Assembly: GCA_023405815.1 (NCBI GenBank)
Contig: JAEXXM010000060.1
Span: 1 to 36,612, forward strand
Length of the DNA stretch: 36,612 nt
Direction of reading: 5' to 3'
Source of the DNA: Pseudomonadota bacterium
Lineage (GTDB): Bacteria > Pseudomonadota > Alphaproteobacteria > Rhizobiales > Hyphomicrobiaceae
The translations under genes were made by a program, and so were the position numbers. The notes beneath the pieces were generated by a model that made no database searches, was not told the origin of the DNA, and worked only from the letters and a program-made list of their open reading frames with translations. Positions 23,050 through 31,514 of the stretch are shown here, piece after piece (position 1 is the stretch's first letter; the number at the start of each line of letters is the position of its first letter).

Positions 23050-24551
23050 GAGCCGCACCTCGCCCACGGGCAGATGTCTGGATCGCTGGGCTGGCGGTCG
23101 CCACCGCGTTGCTGCTTCCGATCAGGTTGTGGCTAGATACTCATCTCGAGCTCATGTTCGACGAGGCGTACTACGCGCTCTGGTCCCGGCACTTGGCGTG
23201 GTGCTACCTCGATCATCCGCCAATGGTAGCGGTGTGGATTCGCGCATCGACGTGGCTGTTCGGCAATCATGAGTTCGGCGTCCGCGCACTCGGCACGCTG
23301 GCAGCAGCAGCTGGCGGTCCACTCGTCTATCTACTCTCATGGCGGCTGTTCGAAAGCCGCGCCGAAGCCGCGTTCGCAGGCTTGCTCTATTGCGCCATGC
23401 TGCTCATTGCGGCCGGCGCCATCATCATAACGCCGGACACACCGCTGCTCTTCTTCTGGTCGATAGCCGTCTACGCGGTCATCCGCGTCTATCGGGACGA
23501 TGACTGGCGATGGTGGATGGTCGCCGGTGTGGCCATGGGCCTCGCTCTGCAATCGAAGTACACCGCGCTGCTGCTCGGCGCAGGCATCGTCGCGTCGATG
23601 GCTTTCGTTCCGGAAATGAGACGCTGGTGGCATCATCCGGCGCCGTATGCCGCTGGTGCAGTGGCCGTCGCAATTTTCGCCCCGGCTCTAGTGTGGAACT
23701 ACGAGCACGGCTGGGCTTCGTTCGAAAAGCAGCTCGGTCGTGCCCGATGGTACGACTTCAGCCTGCGGTACGTCGGTGAATTCCTCGGGAGCCAGATCGG
23801 ACTACTCACCCCCTGTATCTTCGTGCTGGCGGCTGTGGGCGCTTGGCTGGCGCTTCGAAGAGCGCCCGACAAAACACGCGAGCCAGCCGTCCTGCTGCCA
23901 TCGTTGATCGGACCGATGCTGGTCTATTTCCTGTTCCACAGTCTGCACGCGAGGGTGCAAGGCAACTGGTTGGCTCCGGCATATCCCGTCCTCGCCGTTC
24001 TGGCGGCGCATGCTGCCTTTCAGGCGAGAGACCTGACCGGGCATCTTCGGTCAGCGGTGATGCTGTCACGCCGATGGGCATTGCCTGTCGGATTTGCCTT
24101 TGCCGCCGTCGCTTACCTTCAGGCCGCCTCCGGACTCCTGCCGCTCGATCCAGCCAAGGATCCCACGGCACTGATGGTTGGTTGGTCTCAACTGGCCCGG
24201 CACGTCGACGATGTCGCTCGGCGAGAAGACGCGGGCTACGTCCTGACCTCGAGCTACGGCCTGACGAGCCTCCTGGGCTTTTACGCGCCGGCCACGATGC
24301 CCATCATCCAGTTCAACGAGCGTGTGCGCTGGATTGCGTTCCGACAGCCTCGCGAGGCGCTGTTCCTCAAACCGGGCCTTTACGTGAGCGAGACCAACAA
24401 GGACAGGTCCGACGAGCTGAGGCGCCGCTTCTCCGAAGTGGAGTTGGTCGGCTCCGCCGAGCGCCTGCAAGGCACCAAAGTGATCAAGAGCTACGTCATC
24501 TATCGACTTGCACAACCGGTGTCGTCGGTTCTCGACTCGCCAGGGGAGTAG
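23046..24551 (+). CDS. GT39/ArnT-like polyprenyl-phosphate sugar transferase
   Basis: A 501-residue multi-span GT-C glycosyltransferase of the PMT/ArnT superfamily. The first periplasmic loop has the family signature FDEAYYALWSRHLAWCYLDHPPMVAVWI, in which the Asp-Glu pair is catalytic or metal-binding. About ten hydrophobic helices follow, and the last 130 residues form a soluble extracytoplasmic end. The enzyme takes a sugar from a lipid-phosphate carrier made by a partner such as the upstream GT2 protein and puts it on a lipid or protein in the envelope. Lipid A is one possible acceptor but is not shown. The TTG start at 23046 overlaps the upstream stop in TTGA, with GGAG about 6 bases before it. 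Confidence 0.87.
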   Translation: MRAAPRPRADVWIAGLAVATALLLPIRLWLDTHLELMFDEAYYALWSRHLAWCYLDHPPMVAVWIRASTWLFGNHEFGVRALGTLAAAAGGPLVYLLSWRLFESRAEAAFAGLLYCAMLLIAAGAIIITPDTPLLFFWSIAVYAVIRVYRDDDWRWWMVAGVAMGLALQSKYTALLLGAGIVASMAFVPEMRRWWHHPAPYAAGAVAVAIFAPALVWNYEHGWASFEKQLGRARWYDFSLRYVGEFLGSQIGLLTPCIFVLAAVGAWLALRRAPDKTREPAVLLPSLIGPMLVYFLFHSLHARVQGNWLAPAYPVLAVLAAHAAFQARDLTGHLRSAVMLSRRWALPVGFAFAAVAYLQAASGLLPLDPAKDPTALMVGWSQLARHVDDVARREDAGYVLTSSYGLTSLLGFYAPATMPIIQFNERVRWIAFRQPREALFLKPGLYVSETNKDRSDELRRRFSEVELVGSAERLQGTKVIKSYVIYRLAQPVSSVLDSPGE

Positions 24552-24628
24552 CCCCCCACGCCCGCAGCATAGGACACCAGTTCTCGATGATGATTGCCCA
24601 CGCTCGACGACGACACGTCCCGGTTCTG

Positions 24629-25312
24629 TTAAGGCCGCACCGAGTGCATGGAGGAGAGAGCCGTGGCGATCGCGCTTTGAGCGCCGATCAGGAATATCTG
24701 CACGCCGATGCACAGCAGCAGGAACGCTGACAAGCGTGTCAGCACGCGCGCCCGCGCCGGCCCGAGCAGGGTCACCACCCGATCTGCCGAGGCGTAGCAA
24801 ATGCCCACGCTGAGGGCGACGACGATTGCCGCGCCAGACAGTCCCATGAAGAATGGTACGAGCTCGACCGCGGTGGCCGGGCGGCTGGCGCTGAGCGCAA
24901 TTGCGACCGAAATGGTGCCCGGCCCCGTGGTGAAGGGCATTGTCAGCGGGAAGAACGCTGCGTCTTCGACCCCTGCAGCGGGAGCAGCCTGTTCCTGCTT
25001 GCGGCCTTCGCTCGCCTGCGAGTTGTAGAGCATCTCCCAACCTGCGGCGACGACGACCATGCCGCCGGCAATGCGCAGCGCCTCGATGCTGACGCCGAAG
25101 AAGCTCATGACCCAGGCGCCGACCCACAGCGCCGTGAGCATCACGATCGCGGCGTAGAGCGCAACGCGCCAGGCGAGGCGGGCCCGCTCGGCATAGCCCC
25201 GTCCGACGGTCACCTCGCGATAGATGAGCGCACCGCCCAAGGGATTGACGATCGAGAACAATGCCGGCAACGCCACCAGAAAGCTGCTTGCCACCCCACC
25301 CAGGATCGTCAT
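24629..25312 (-). CDS. MarC-family (UPF0056) integral membrane protein
   Basis: A 227-residue membrane protein with about six helices. Hallmarks are ALFSIVNPLGGALIYREVT near the N-terminus, AGGMVVVAAGWEML in the middle, and FPLTMPFTTGPGTISVAIALS, the PLxxPxxxGPGTI repeat typical of MarC. MarC proteins were once linked to multiple antibiotic resistance, but their transport function remains unproven. ATG 25312 begins MTILGGVASSFLVALPALFS directly before the first helix, and AAGGG lies about 9 bases upstream. A GTG at 25342 would add ten polar residues. It converges with the ArnT-like gene (77-base gap) and diverges from the amidotransferase gene. Confidence 0.92.
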   Translation of the reverse strand: MTILGGVASSFLVALPALFSIVNPLGGALIYREVTVGRGYAERARLAWRVALYAAIVMLTALWVGAWVMSFFGVSIEALRIAGGMVVVAAGWEMLYNSQASEGRKQEQAAPAAGVEDAAFFPLTMPFTTGPGTISVAIALSASRPATAVELVPFFMGLSGAAIVVALSVGICYASADRVVTLLGPARARVLTRLSAFLLLCIGVQIFLIGAQSAIATALSSMHSVRP

Positions 25313-25532
25313 TGGAGAACCCTTGCCTCTAGAAGGCGCCACAATACGTCGAGTCCGGCACCGTCGCGACTATCGCAGGACGTCAGGATTTCGCTATGGC
25401 ATCGACCTCCGCTCTCTCGTAGAAGCTTGCTGCCCCGGGTGAAAGCTCGGCGGCGCGCTACCACCTATGCGCAATCCAACCCTGCAACCCGCAGTCTCTC
25501 CTGCAGGCCCGCAGCCAGTGTGATTGGCAGGC

Positions 25533-26303
25533 ATGAAGAACAAACCGCTCGTTGGCGTTATCTGCTGCACGCGCTTTCCCGAGGACCCGGCCCAGGCTGT
25601 GGCCGAGCGCTACCTCCGCGCCGTTCCATTCATGGGCGCGGAGGCCGTCCTCCTGCCGTCGATGCCGGGACTCAATGACCCAGCCTCGATCATCTCGCGT
25701 GTCGATGGCGTCCTGTTGACGGGAAGCCCCTCGAACGTCGAGCCGTCGCGCTATCGCACGGTCGATCCCGGCGCCGTGCCCTTCGACCCTCCGCGCGACG
25801 ACACCGCCATGGGCCTCATCTCTACCGCCGTCGATGCCGGCAAGCCCGTGCTCGGCATCTGCCGTGGGTTCCAGGAGATCGCCGTCAAGTACGGTGCGAC
25901 GCTGCGCCGGGACCTCGGCGATGACCAGCGCGAGCAGGTCCATCACGTCCCTCATGGCATCCCCATCAACGAGCTGTTCGATCTTTCCCATCGCGTTGAT
26001 CTCACCCAAGGGGGGGTGCTCGAAACCGCACTTGGCTGCCCATCGATCGTTGTCAACTCGGCCCATTTCCAGGGCGTGCGCGAACTGGGTCCCGACCTTG
26101 TCGTCGAGGCGACGAGCCCCGATGGCATCATCGAGGCCGTCCGGCCCAAGTCCGGCGATCGCGTCCTCGGCGTGCAGTGGCACCCGGAGTGGAAAGTCGC
26201 CGAGAACGACAACTCGAGAGCGCTCTTTGCGCTTTTCGGCCTGATGCTGCGCGGCGAATCGCTTCAGGGCGCTGCCGAGGCCGTGGCGCGTCGTTCGAGC
26301 TGA
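25533..26303 (+). CDS. PuuD-like gamma-glutamyl hydrolase (class I amidotransferase)
   Basis: A 256-residue peptidase C26 / class I glutamine amidotransferase. The nucleophile is Cys110 in LGICRGFQEIAV, and the His217/Glu219 pair is in GVQWHPEW. GVLLTGSPSNVEPSRY is the family loop before the active site. The closest functional type is PuuD, which hydrolyses gamma-glutamyl-GABA in putrescine breakdown; the substrate here is inferred. It is convergent with a GlnT-type gamma-glutamyl ligase, 13 bases apart, so the window holds both an enzyme that could form and one that could cleave gamma-glutamyl amides. I chose ATG 25533; a TTG at 25524 would add three residues. The ribosome site is weak for both. 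Confidence 0.88.
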   Translation: MKNKPLVGVICCTRFPEDPAQAVAERYLRAVPFMGAEAVLLPSMPGLNDPASIISRVDGVLLTGSPSNVEPSRYRTVDPGAVPFDPPRDDTAMGLISTAVDAGKPVLGICRGFQEIAVKYGATLRRDLGDDQREQVHHVPHGIPINELFDLSHRVDLTQGGVLETALGCPSIVVNSAHFQGVRELGPDLVVEATSPDGIIEAVRPKSGDRVLGVQWHPEWKVAENDNSRALFALFGLMLRGESLQGAAEAVARRSS

Positions 26304-26316
26304 CCTTCGACCGGCC

Positions 26317-27678
26317 TCAATAGAACTTGAGATAACGCGCCTTCTCCCAATCCGAGACGTGGTTGATGTAGCTCGTCCACTCGTCGCGCTTGAAGTCGAG
26401 CCACGCCCTCTTCATCTGCGGACCGAAGGCGCCAACGCTCAGCGGATCGGCATCGAACGCATCGAGCGCCTCCTCCAGAGTCTTGGGAAGATGCGTGATG
26501 CCTATAGCTTCGAGCTCTGCGGTGCTCTTCAGGTACATGTTCTCTGTGTGCGGATCGCCAGGATCCAATCCCTGCTCGATGCCCTCGAGCCCCGCGAGCA
26601 GCACCATCGCGGCGCCTAGATAAGGATTGCACGAGCTGTCCGCCGCGCGGAGCTCGACGCGTCCGCCCCCCAGCGGAATGCGCAGAGTGTTGGTGCGGTT
26701 GTTGTTGCCGTAGCAAGCCCACACCGGCGCCCACGTGAAGCCCGACATCGAGCCTTTGAGCACTAGGCGCTTGTAGCTGTTGACCGTCGGCGCCACGACG
26801 GCGCAGATCGCGGGAAGGTGCTTCAGCACGCCGGCGAGGAACTGATATCCGAGCTTCGACAGCCCGCACCCGCGCGCATCGCCCGCATCGACGAACAGGT
26901 TCTGTCCGCTCTTCACGTCGGCGAGCGACATGTTGAAATGCGCGCCGCTGCCGGCCCGGTCGCCATACGGCTTCGGCATGAAGGTCGCAAACCCGCCGTG
27001 CTTGCGCGCTATCTCGTTCGCCATGAACCGGAAGAAGACGAAGCGGTCTGCCATGGACAGAGCGTCGAAATAGCGGAAGTCGATCTCGAACTGCCCGACG
27101 CCGTCCTCGTGGTCGAAGCTGTAGACGTCCCAGCCGAGCGTGTTCATCGCCTGCACCAGCTCGTCCATCCAGCCCATGTTGTCCAGCATGCGCGAGATGT
27201 CATAGGCAGGCTTGTCGAGGTTCTTGCGATCCGACAGCGGCTTGAATCCAAGCGCCGGATCGTCCTGCAATACGAAGAACTCCGCCTCCATGCCGAGGTT
27301 CATCGCGTATCCCATGTCCGCCGCCTTGGCGAGCGCACGCTTCAGGATGTTGCGGCTGCACGCCTCGAACGGCTTGCCTTCGCACCAGAGATTGCTCGCG
27401 AACCAGGCCACCTCGCCGTTCCACGGCAGCACCGCGCACGACTGCGGGTCGGGATGCGCAGCGACCTCCTCGTCACTCACGTCCTGCGGTACGCCATCGA
27501 GCGCCGCACCCGTGCAAAGCTCCGAGCCTGACATCATCCGGTCCAGGTGAGCGATGGGGACGACCTTGCCCTTCGATACGCCATGCATGTCGACGTAGCT
27601 TGCCAGCAGGTACTTTACGCCTGCCGCAGCAAGCTTGCTGCCAAGCTCGTTCGGTTCCTTGCTTACGATTGCATCCAT
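26317..27678 (-). CDS. GlnT/GMAS-type glutamine synthetase-like gamma-glutamyl ligase
   Basis: A 453-residue glutamine synthetase-fold enzyme of the group often called type III GS, GlnT, or gamma-glutamylmethylamide synthetase. The N-terminal beta-grasp part has ASYVDMHGVSKGKVVP. Catalytic-domain motifs are NLGMEAEFFVL (metal Glu), DHEDGVGQFEID, GSGAHFNMSL, NNNRTNTLRIP (ATP and substrate Arg) and RVELRAADSSCNPYLGAAM. Members join glutamate to ammonia, methylamine or other amines, and sequence alone does not tell which. True GlnA is excluded by the motif variants. ATG 27678 has GAGGGA just upstream. The gene diverges from a TetR regulator across a gap that holds a perfect palindrome, so it is probably that regulator's target. 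Confidence 0.88.
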   Translation of the reverse strand: MDAIVSKEPNELGSKLAAAGVKYLLASYVDMHGVSKGKVVPIAHLDRMMSGSELCTGAALDGVPQDVSDEEVAAHPDPQSCAVLPWNGEVAWFASNLWCEGKPFEACSRNILKRALAKAADMGYAMNLGMEAEFFVLQDDPALGFKPLSDRKNLDKPAYDISRMLDNMGWMDELVQAMNTLGWDVYSFDHEDGVGQFEIDFRYFDALSMADRFVFFRFMANEIARKHGGFATFMPKPYGDRAGSGAHFNMSLADVKSGQNLFVDAGDARGCGLSKLGYQFLAGVLKHLPAICAVVAPTVNSYKRLVLKGSMSGFTWAPVWACYGNNNRTNTLRIPLGGGRVELRAADSSCNPYLGAAMVLLAGLEGIEQGLDPGDPHTENMYLKSTAELEAIGITHLPKTLEEALDAFDADPLSVGAFGPQMKRAWLDFKRDEWTSYINHVSDWEKARYLKFY

Positions 27679-27746
27679 GTTCCCTCTACTCCTTCAGCGC
27701 GCGGGCAACCCCAAGGCTCCGCCAACTGGCCAAGCCGCTTGTGTTT

Positions 27747-27766
27747 AATTAATTGATCAATTAATT
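27747..27766. promoter_or_regulatory. Perfect 20-bp palindrome, probable TetR operator
   Basis: AATTAATTGATCAATTAATT is a perfect dyad centred on GATC, strikingly AT-rich in a GC-rich genome. It sits 69-88 bases before the GlnT-like gene and 150-169 bases before the TetR gene, which diverge from this gap. TetR dimers bind palindromes of this length, so an operator controlling one or both genes is likely. Confidence 0.65.
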
Positions 27767-27915
27767 TATGCGCAAGTGAAATAGCGCTCACGTCCGCCCG
27801 TATTGTGAGCAACAGTGCCACCAGCCTGCACAGGCGATAAGCATCTGGTCAAAACCGTAGAGTCTGTCAGAACGAGTGAGACGCGCAGGTCGATTGGAGC
27901 ACTGAAGACGACAGG

Positions 27916-28602
27916 ATGAGCAGGGAAGAGAAGCAACCCCGCCGAGCCGGGCGCAAAAGCGGCGCCCCATCGAGCGCACGCAAGCGGTCCGGCGGCGGCG
28001 CCGGACGACCGAAGCTCACGCTGGCAACGCCCGACGCCGAGTTGCGCATCACCGAGGCAGCGCTCGAGCTGTTCTCCAAGCGCGGCTTTTCGGCCGTTAC
28101 GACGAAGGACATAGCCGACGCCACCGGATTCAACCCGGCGTTGATCTACTACTATTTCGGCAGCAAGGAGGAGCTGTTCCGTCGCGCCGTCACGCTCGCT
28201 GTCGAGCGCGCCTTCGAGCAGTTCCGCATTTCCCGCCAGGGACTCGTGCACCCGCGCGACATCATCTTCGGCTGGCTCGATACGCATATCCTGCAGTACG
28301 ACGTCATCGCCAAGCTCATCATGATCTCGCTCGACTATGCCAAGACGGCAAAGCGCAAGACGCGGCTCGATGAGGCGATCCATCGCTTCTATGACGACGA
28401 GCGCGAGGTCCTGCGGCAAACATTGTTGGCTGGAATAGCGCGCTGCGATTTCCGCAAGGTCGATGTCGACGAAACCGCAACGTTCATCTCCACCTATCTC
28501 GACGGCGTTTTCGTGCGCGCCATGATCTTGAAGAAGTTCGAGCCCGTCGCCGCCATCCGCCAGCTCCGCTCATTCCTCGACACCTATCTCAAGGTTCGGT
28601 GA
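27916..28602 (+). CDS. TetR-family transcriptional regulator
   Basis: A 228-residue regulator. About 40 residues of basic, Gly/Pro/Ser-rich tail precede the TetR helix-turn-helix domain (about 41-95): ELRITEAALELFSKRGF, then AVTTKDIADATGFNPALIYYYFGSKEELF. The C-terminal ligand and dimer domain (100-228) is all helical and names no ligand. The gene diverges from the GlnT-like ligase and precedes the oxalate decarboxylase by 178 bases on the same strand, so those are the likely targets. The palindrome at 27747-27766 is the candidate operator. ATG 27916 has ACAGG directly upstream. The long basic tail may add non-specific DNA contacts, or a later start could apply, but no ATG occurs before the HTH. 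Confidence 0.92.
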   Translation: MSREEKQPRRAGRKSGAPSSARKRSGGGAGRPKLTLATPDAELRITEAALELFSKRGFSAVTTKDIADATGFNPALIYYYFGSKEELFRRAVTLAVERAFEQFRISRQGLVHPRDIIFGWLDTHILQYDVIAKLIMISLDYAKTAKRKTRLDEAIHRFYDDEREVLRQTLLAGIARCDFRKVDVDETATFISTYLDGVFVRAMILKKFEPVAAIRQLRSFLDTYLKVR

Positions 28603-28780
28603 GATCACCCGGCACCGCCCCTGGCCGCGGCGACAGATTTCCCACGCTTTCGAGAAAATTGCTCGCTTGCACGCAAATCTTCCGGACATCCTAATCGTCC
28701 AGCCTCTTAACCCAGGATCGCGAATCGTTCCGCGCACGCCTAGGCTGCGAGGATCGACTGGATAGAGGAGCACCGCGCCC

Positions 28781-29929
28781 ATGCAGGACATCGTGACCAA
28801 CGGGAGCATGCCGGAGCCGATCGACGGCAGGCGCGGAGCATCGATCGCCGGGCCGAGGAATGTCGCGCTCGAGCGCCAGGTGCCGGACATCTTCTCCGCC
28901 CCCGTGACCGACAACGGTCTCATCCCCAACATGCACTTCCCATTCGCGTTTGCGCACAACCGCCTCGAGGACGGCGGCTGGGCACGCGAGGTGACGAACC
29001 GCGAGCTCCCGGCACTGACCTCGATGGCCATCGTCAACATGCGGCTGGGGCCCGGAGTCGCGCGCGAGATGCACTGGCACAAGGAGGCCGAGTGGGCCTA
29101 CATCACCGCCGGCAAAGCGCGGCTCACCGTCGTCGATGCCGCCCGCCATGTGACGGTCGACGATCTCGAGCCGGGAGATGTGTGGCTCATCCCGTCGGGG
29201 ATGCCACACTCGATTCAAGGTCTGGAGGAGGGCACCGAGTTCATCCTCGTATTCGACGACGCGAATTTCTCCGAGAACCAGACCCTACTCGTCACAGAGT
29301 TGATGGCGCACCTGCCGCGCAGCGTCGTCGCCAAGAATTTCGGCGTGCCGGAGGAAGATCTCGCATCGCTTCCGACGCACCAGAAGTACATCTTCAGGCT
29401 TCCCGTCCCCGAGGCCCTCGATGTCGTGCGCAAGCAGCTCCCCGATGATCCGCCGCTGCAGCCCTACGTGTTCCACGCCTCGAAATCCCCGGCCATGAAG
29501 TTCGACGGCGGCTCGACCAAGATCATCGACAGTAGGCAGTTTCCCGAGACGACGCTCTCGGCGCTGATCATCGATTTGGAGCCCGGCGCGATGCGCGAGG
29601 TCCATTGGCATCCCGATGCCGATGAGCTGCAGTACTACACCAAGGGTCGGGGTCGCATGACCGTATTCGATGCAACCGCAAACGCACGCACGTTCGACTT
29701 CCATGCCGGCGACGTCGGCTGCGTCCCCAAGACGCTAGGCCATTACATCGAGAACACCGGCAATGAGCCGATGCAGGTCATCAACGTCTTCAACTCGAAG
29801 AGCTACAGCGACATCTCGCTCAATCAGTGGATGGCCCTGACACCGCCGGCTATGGTACGCGGCACGTTGAATCTGAACGACAGCGTGATGAAGTCGCTGC
29901 GGCGCTCCTACCGTCCGGTCGTGCGCTAG
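28781..29929 (+). CDS. Bicupin oxalate decarboxylase
   Basis: A 382-residue double-cupin enzyme of the OxdC/OxdD family, which turns oxalate into formate and CO2 using manganese. Site 1 ligands are H98, H100, E104 (MHWHKEAEW) and H143; site 2 ligands are H275, H277, E282 (VHWHPDADE) and H321. The active-site lid over site 1, SENST in Bacillus OxdC, reads SENQT here (164-168) and keeps the proton-shuttle Glu165, which favours decarboxylase over oxidase activity. No signal peptide is seen, so it is probably cytoplasmic. The gene stands alone after the TetR gene, and no formate or oxalyl-CoA gene adjoins it. It converges with the PepSY gene, 19 bases apart. Confidence 0.93.
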   Translation: MQDIVTNGSMPEPIDGRRGASIAGPRNVALERQVPDIFSAPVTDNGLIPNMHFPFAFAHNRLEDGGWAREVTNRELPALTSMAIVNMRLGPGVAREMHWHKEAEWAYITAGKARLTVVDAARHVTVDDLEPGDVWLIPSGMPHSIQGLEEGTEFILVFDDANFSENQTLLVTELMAHLPRSVVAKNFGVPEEDLASLPTHQKYIFRLPVPEALDVVRKQLPDDPPLQPYVFHASKSPAMKFDGGSTKIIDSRQFPETTLSALIIDLEPGAMREVHWHPDADELQYYTKGRGRMTVFDATANARTFDFHAGDVGCVPKTLGHYIENTGNEPMQVINVFNSKSYSDISLNQWMALTPPAMVRGTLNLNDSVMKSLRRSYRPVVR

Positions 29930-29933
29930 GAAA

Positions 29934-29956
29934 GTGCCTTCCTGGTTCCTAGGCAC
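29934..29956. terminator. Hairpin between convergent genes
   Basis: GTGCCT (29934-29939) pairs with AGGCAC (29951-29956) over an 11-base loop. It spans the 19-base gap between the oxalate decarboxylase stop and the PepSY stop, so it could stop both transcripts. There is no T-run. Confidence 0.4.
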
Positions 29957-31514
29957 GCCCCTCGCGCACCCCGGCCTCGTCGTCGCCAAGCGAGCCTGAT
30001 TCCGCCCTTGCATAGCCTCGGCGCGGCAACACCGATATGACCAAGACCACAGCAACGATCGCGAGTGACGCATTGACGAACCAGGCCATGGGATCGGCAA
30101 TGCGTGAGATCCAGATGCTCCCATGAGCGATGGGCAGCGCTACCAGCGACGCCGCACACGCAAGGCGCAACACCCGCACGCCCGTCACCGCATCGGGTAG
30201 AAGCAGCGCCACGAGCAGCGCCATCGAGGCAGCAACCAGGTAGACATAGAGAACGCTTGCTTCCGCGACGTAGAACGACGCCACCGCCGATGCCGCCAGG
30301 GCCGCCGGCTGCCCCCAGCCGACGCCGACCCAAATCTTTTCCCACCGCCGTGCCGGCCGCCCCTTGTCCCTGCGGCGCGAAAGCCAGATCGTCACCCCGG
30401 TGTAAGTAACGACGCTCAGAGCGAGGCCGAGAACGGCGTAGGCGAGCTTGATCGGCGTCCCACCAAACCATCCGAAGTGCAATGGCTGCAGCACGCCGAG
30501 TATCTGCTGGCCGACGCCGCCGGTCTCGAGTCCACCATCCCCCAGCGGCGTGAGATCGCCCTTGAAGTAGTAGGTATTGCCTAGCGCTACATGGCCGGGC
30601 GTCCGCATGCTGAGGTGAACCACCTGCCCGGCTTTACCGATGTGGCCGATGTTGATGCTGGTGAATTCGGCATCTGGCTTCGCAGCCTGCACCTGCCGGA
30701 TCATTGCCGCAACGTCGGGGATTGGCGCAGCGGTCTCGTCGCTGCTGGCGTGCGGACCGAGAATGGCTGCAAAGGCCTTTTCCGAATCGCCCTCGTAGGC
30801 GGCAAGCGCGAGCACGCCGACGATCAGCGACGATAGGCCCAGCAGCGCCCCGGTCAGCGTCACGACGAAATGAAACGGCAGCCCCCATACCCCGAGACGA
30901 TTGTGCAGGTCCGCATCCTGTAGGCGCCGCGATCCGCCCCAGCGCAGGTGGAACGCGTCCTTGAAGAGGCGTGGATGCGACAGTAGTCCGGAGATGAGGG
31001 AGGACAGCAGCGCTACGCCCGTAAGGCCGACGAGGAACAGCCCCCACGTCCGCGGCAGATGCAGGCTCATGTGCAGCTCGGTGACGAACTCGGTCCACGG
31101 TGCATGCGCACGCGCTACCAGCTTTCCGTCTGCATCGGCCAGCCAGTGCCCCTCCACACCCGTCTCATGGTCGTGATAGGAGACGAGAAAACGGGCACGG
31201 CCCGCCCGCGCATTGGGACCCATGATGAAGAGATCGTGCGCCGCGTTGTCTTGCAGCGCTTGCGCCTGACCGTTTCCCACCGCGGCACCGACCACGTCCG
31301 CGCCGACAGGCTGCTCGACCGGCGCCACGTCAGGCTGCTCCCAGCGCTGGAGGTCGAACATGAAGACGCTGACCGTCCCCGTCAGGCAGACGATGTAGAT
31401 CAGCGCCGCAAACGCGAGGCCGAGCGCCGAGTGACCGGCCAGCATGGCCCGCACGAACTGGGGTGCCAGGAACTGGCGCTTGCGGACCGAGGCAGCTTCT
31501 ATGCGATCATGCAT
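29949..31514 (-). CDS. PepSY-domain TM protein (iron-uptake associated)
   Basis: A 521-residue inner-membrane protein of the PepSY-associated TM family. The first helix (LAGHSALGLAFAALIYIVCLTGTVSVF) follows the typical RAMLAGHSALG start, and LHMSLHLPRTWGLFLVGLTGVALL gives the conserved H-x-x-L element. LHNRLGVWGLPFHFVVTLTGALLGL forms another helix pair, then a periplasmic PepSY-type stretch, and LQPLHFGWFGGTPIKLAYAVLGLALSVVTYTG near 390. Four or more further helices end the protein. Relatives sit beside siderophore receptors and are proposed to reduce or move ferric siderophores across the inner membrane. ATG 31514 overlaps the stop of the preceding gene as TGATG, so the two are coupled. Confidence 0.87.
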   Translation of the reverse strand: MHDRIEAASVRKRQFLAPQFVRAMLAGHSALGLAFAALIYIVCLTGTVSVFMFDLQRWEQPDVAPVEQPVGADVVGAAVGNGQAQALQDNAAHDLFIMGPNARAGRARFLVSYHDHETGVEGHWLADADGKLVARAHAPWTEFVTELHMSLHLPRTWGLFLVGLTGVALLSSLISGLLSHPRLFKDAFHLRWGGSRRLQDADLHNRLGVWGLPFHFVVTLTGALLGLSSLIVGVLALAAYEGDSEKAFAAILGPHASSDETAAPIPDVAAMIRQVQAAKPDAEFTSINIGHIGKAGQVVHLSMRTPGHVALGNTYYFKGDLTPLGDGGLETGGVGQQILGVLQPLHFGWFGGTPIKLAYAVLGLALSVVTYTGVTIWLSRRRDKGRPARRWEKIWVGVGWGQPAALAASAVASFYVAEASVLYVYLVAASMALLVALLLPDAVTGVRVLRLACAASLVALPIAHGSIWISRIADPMAWFVNASLAIVAVVLVISVLPRRGYARAESGSLGDDEAGVREGRA

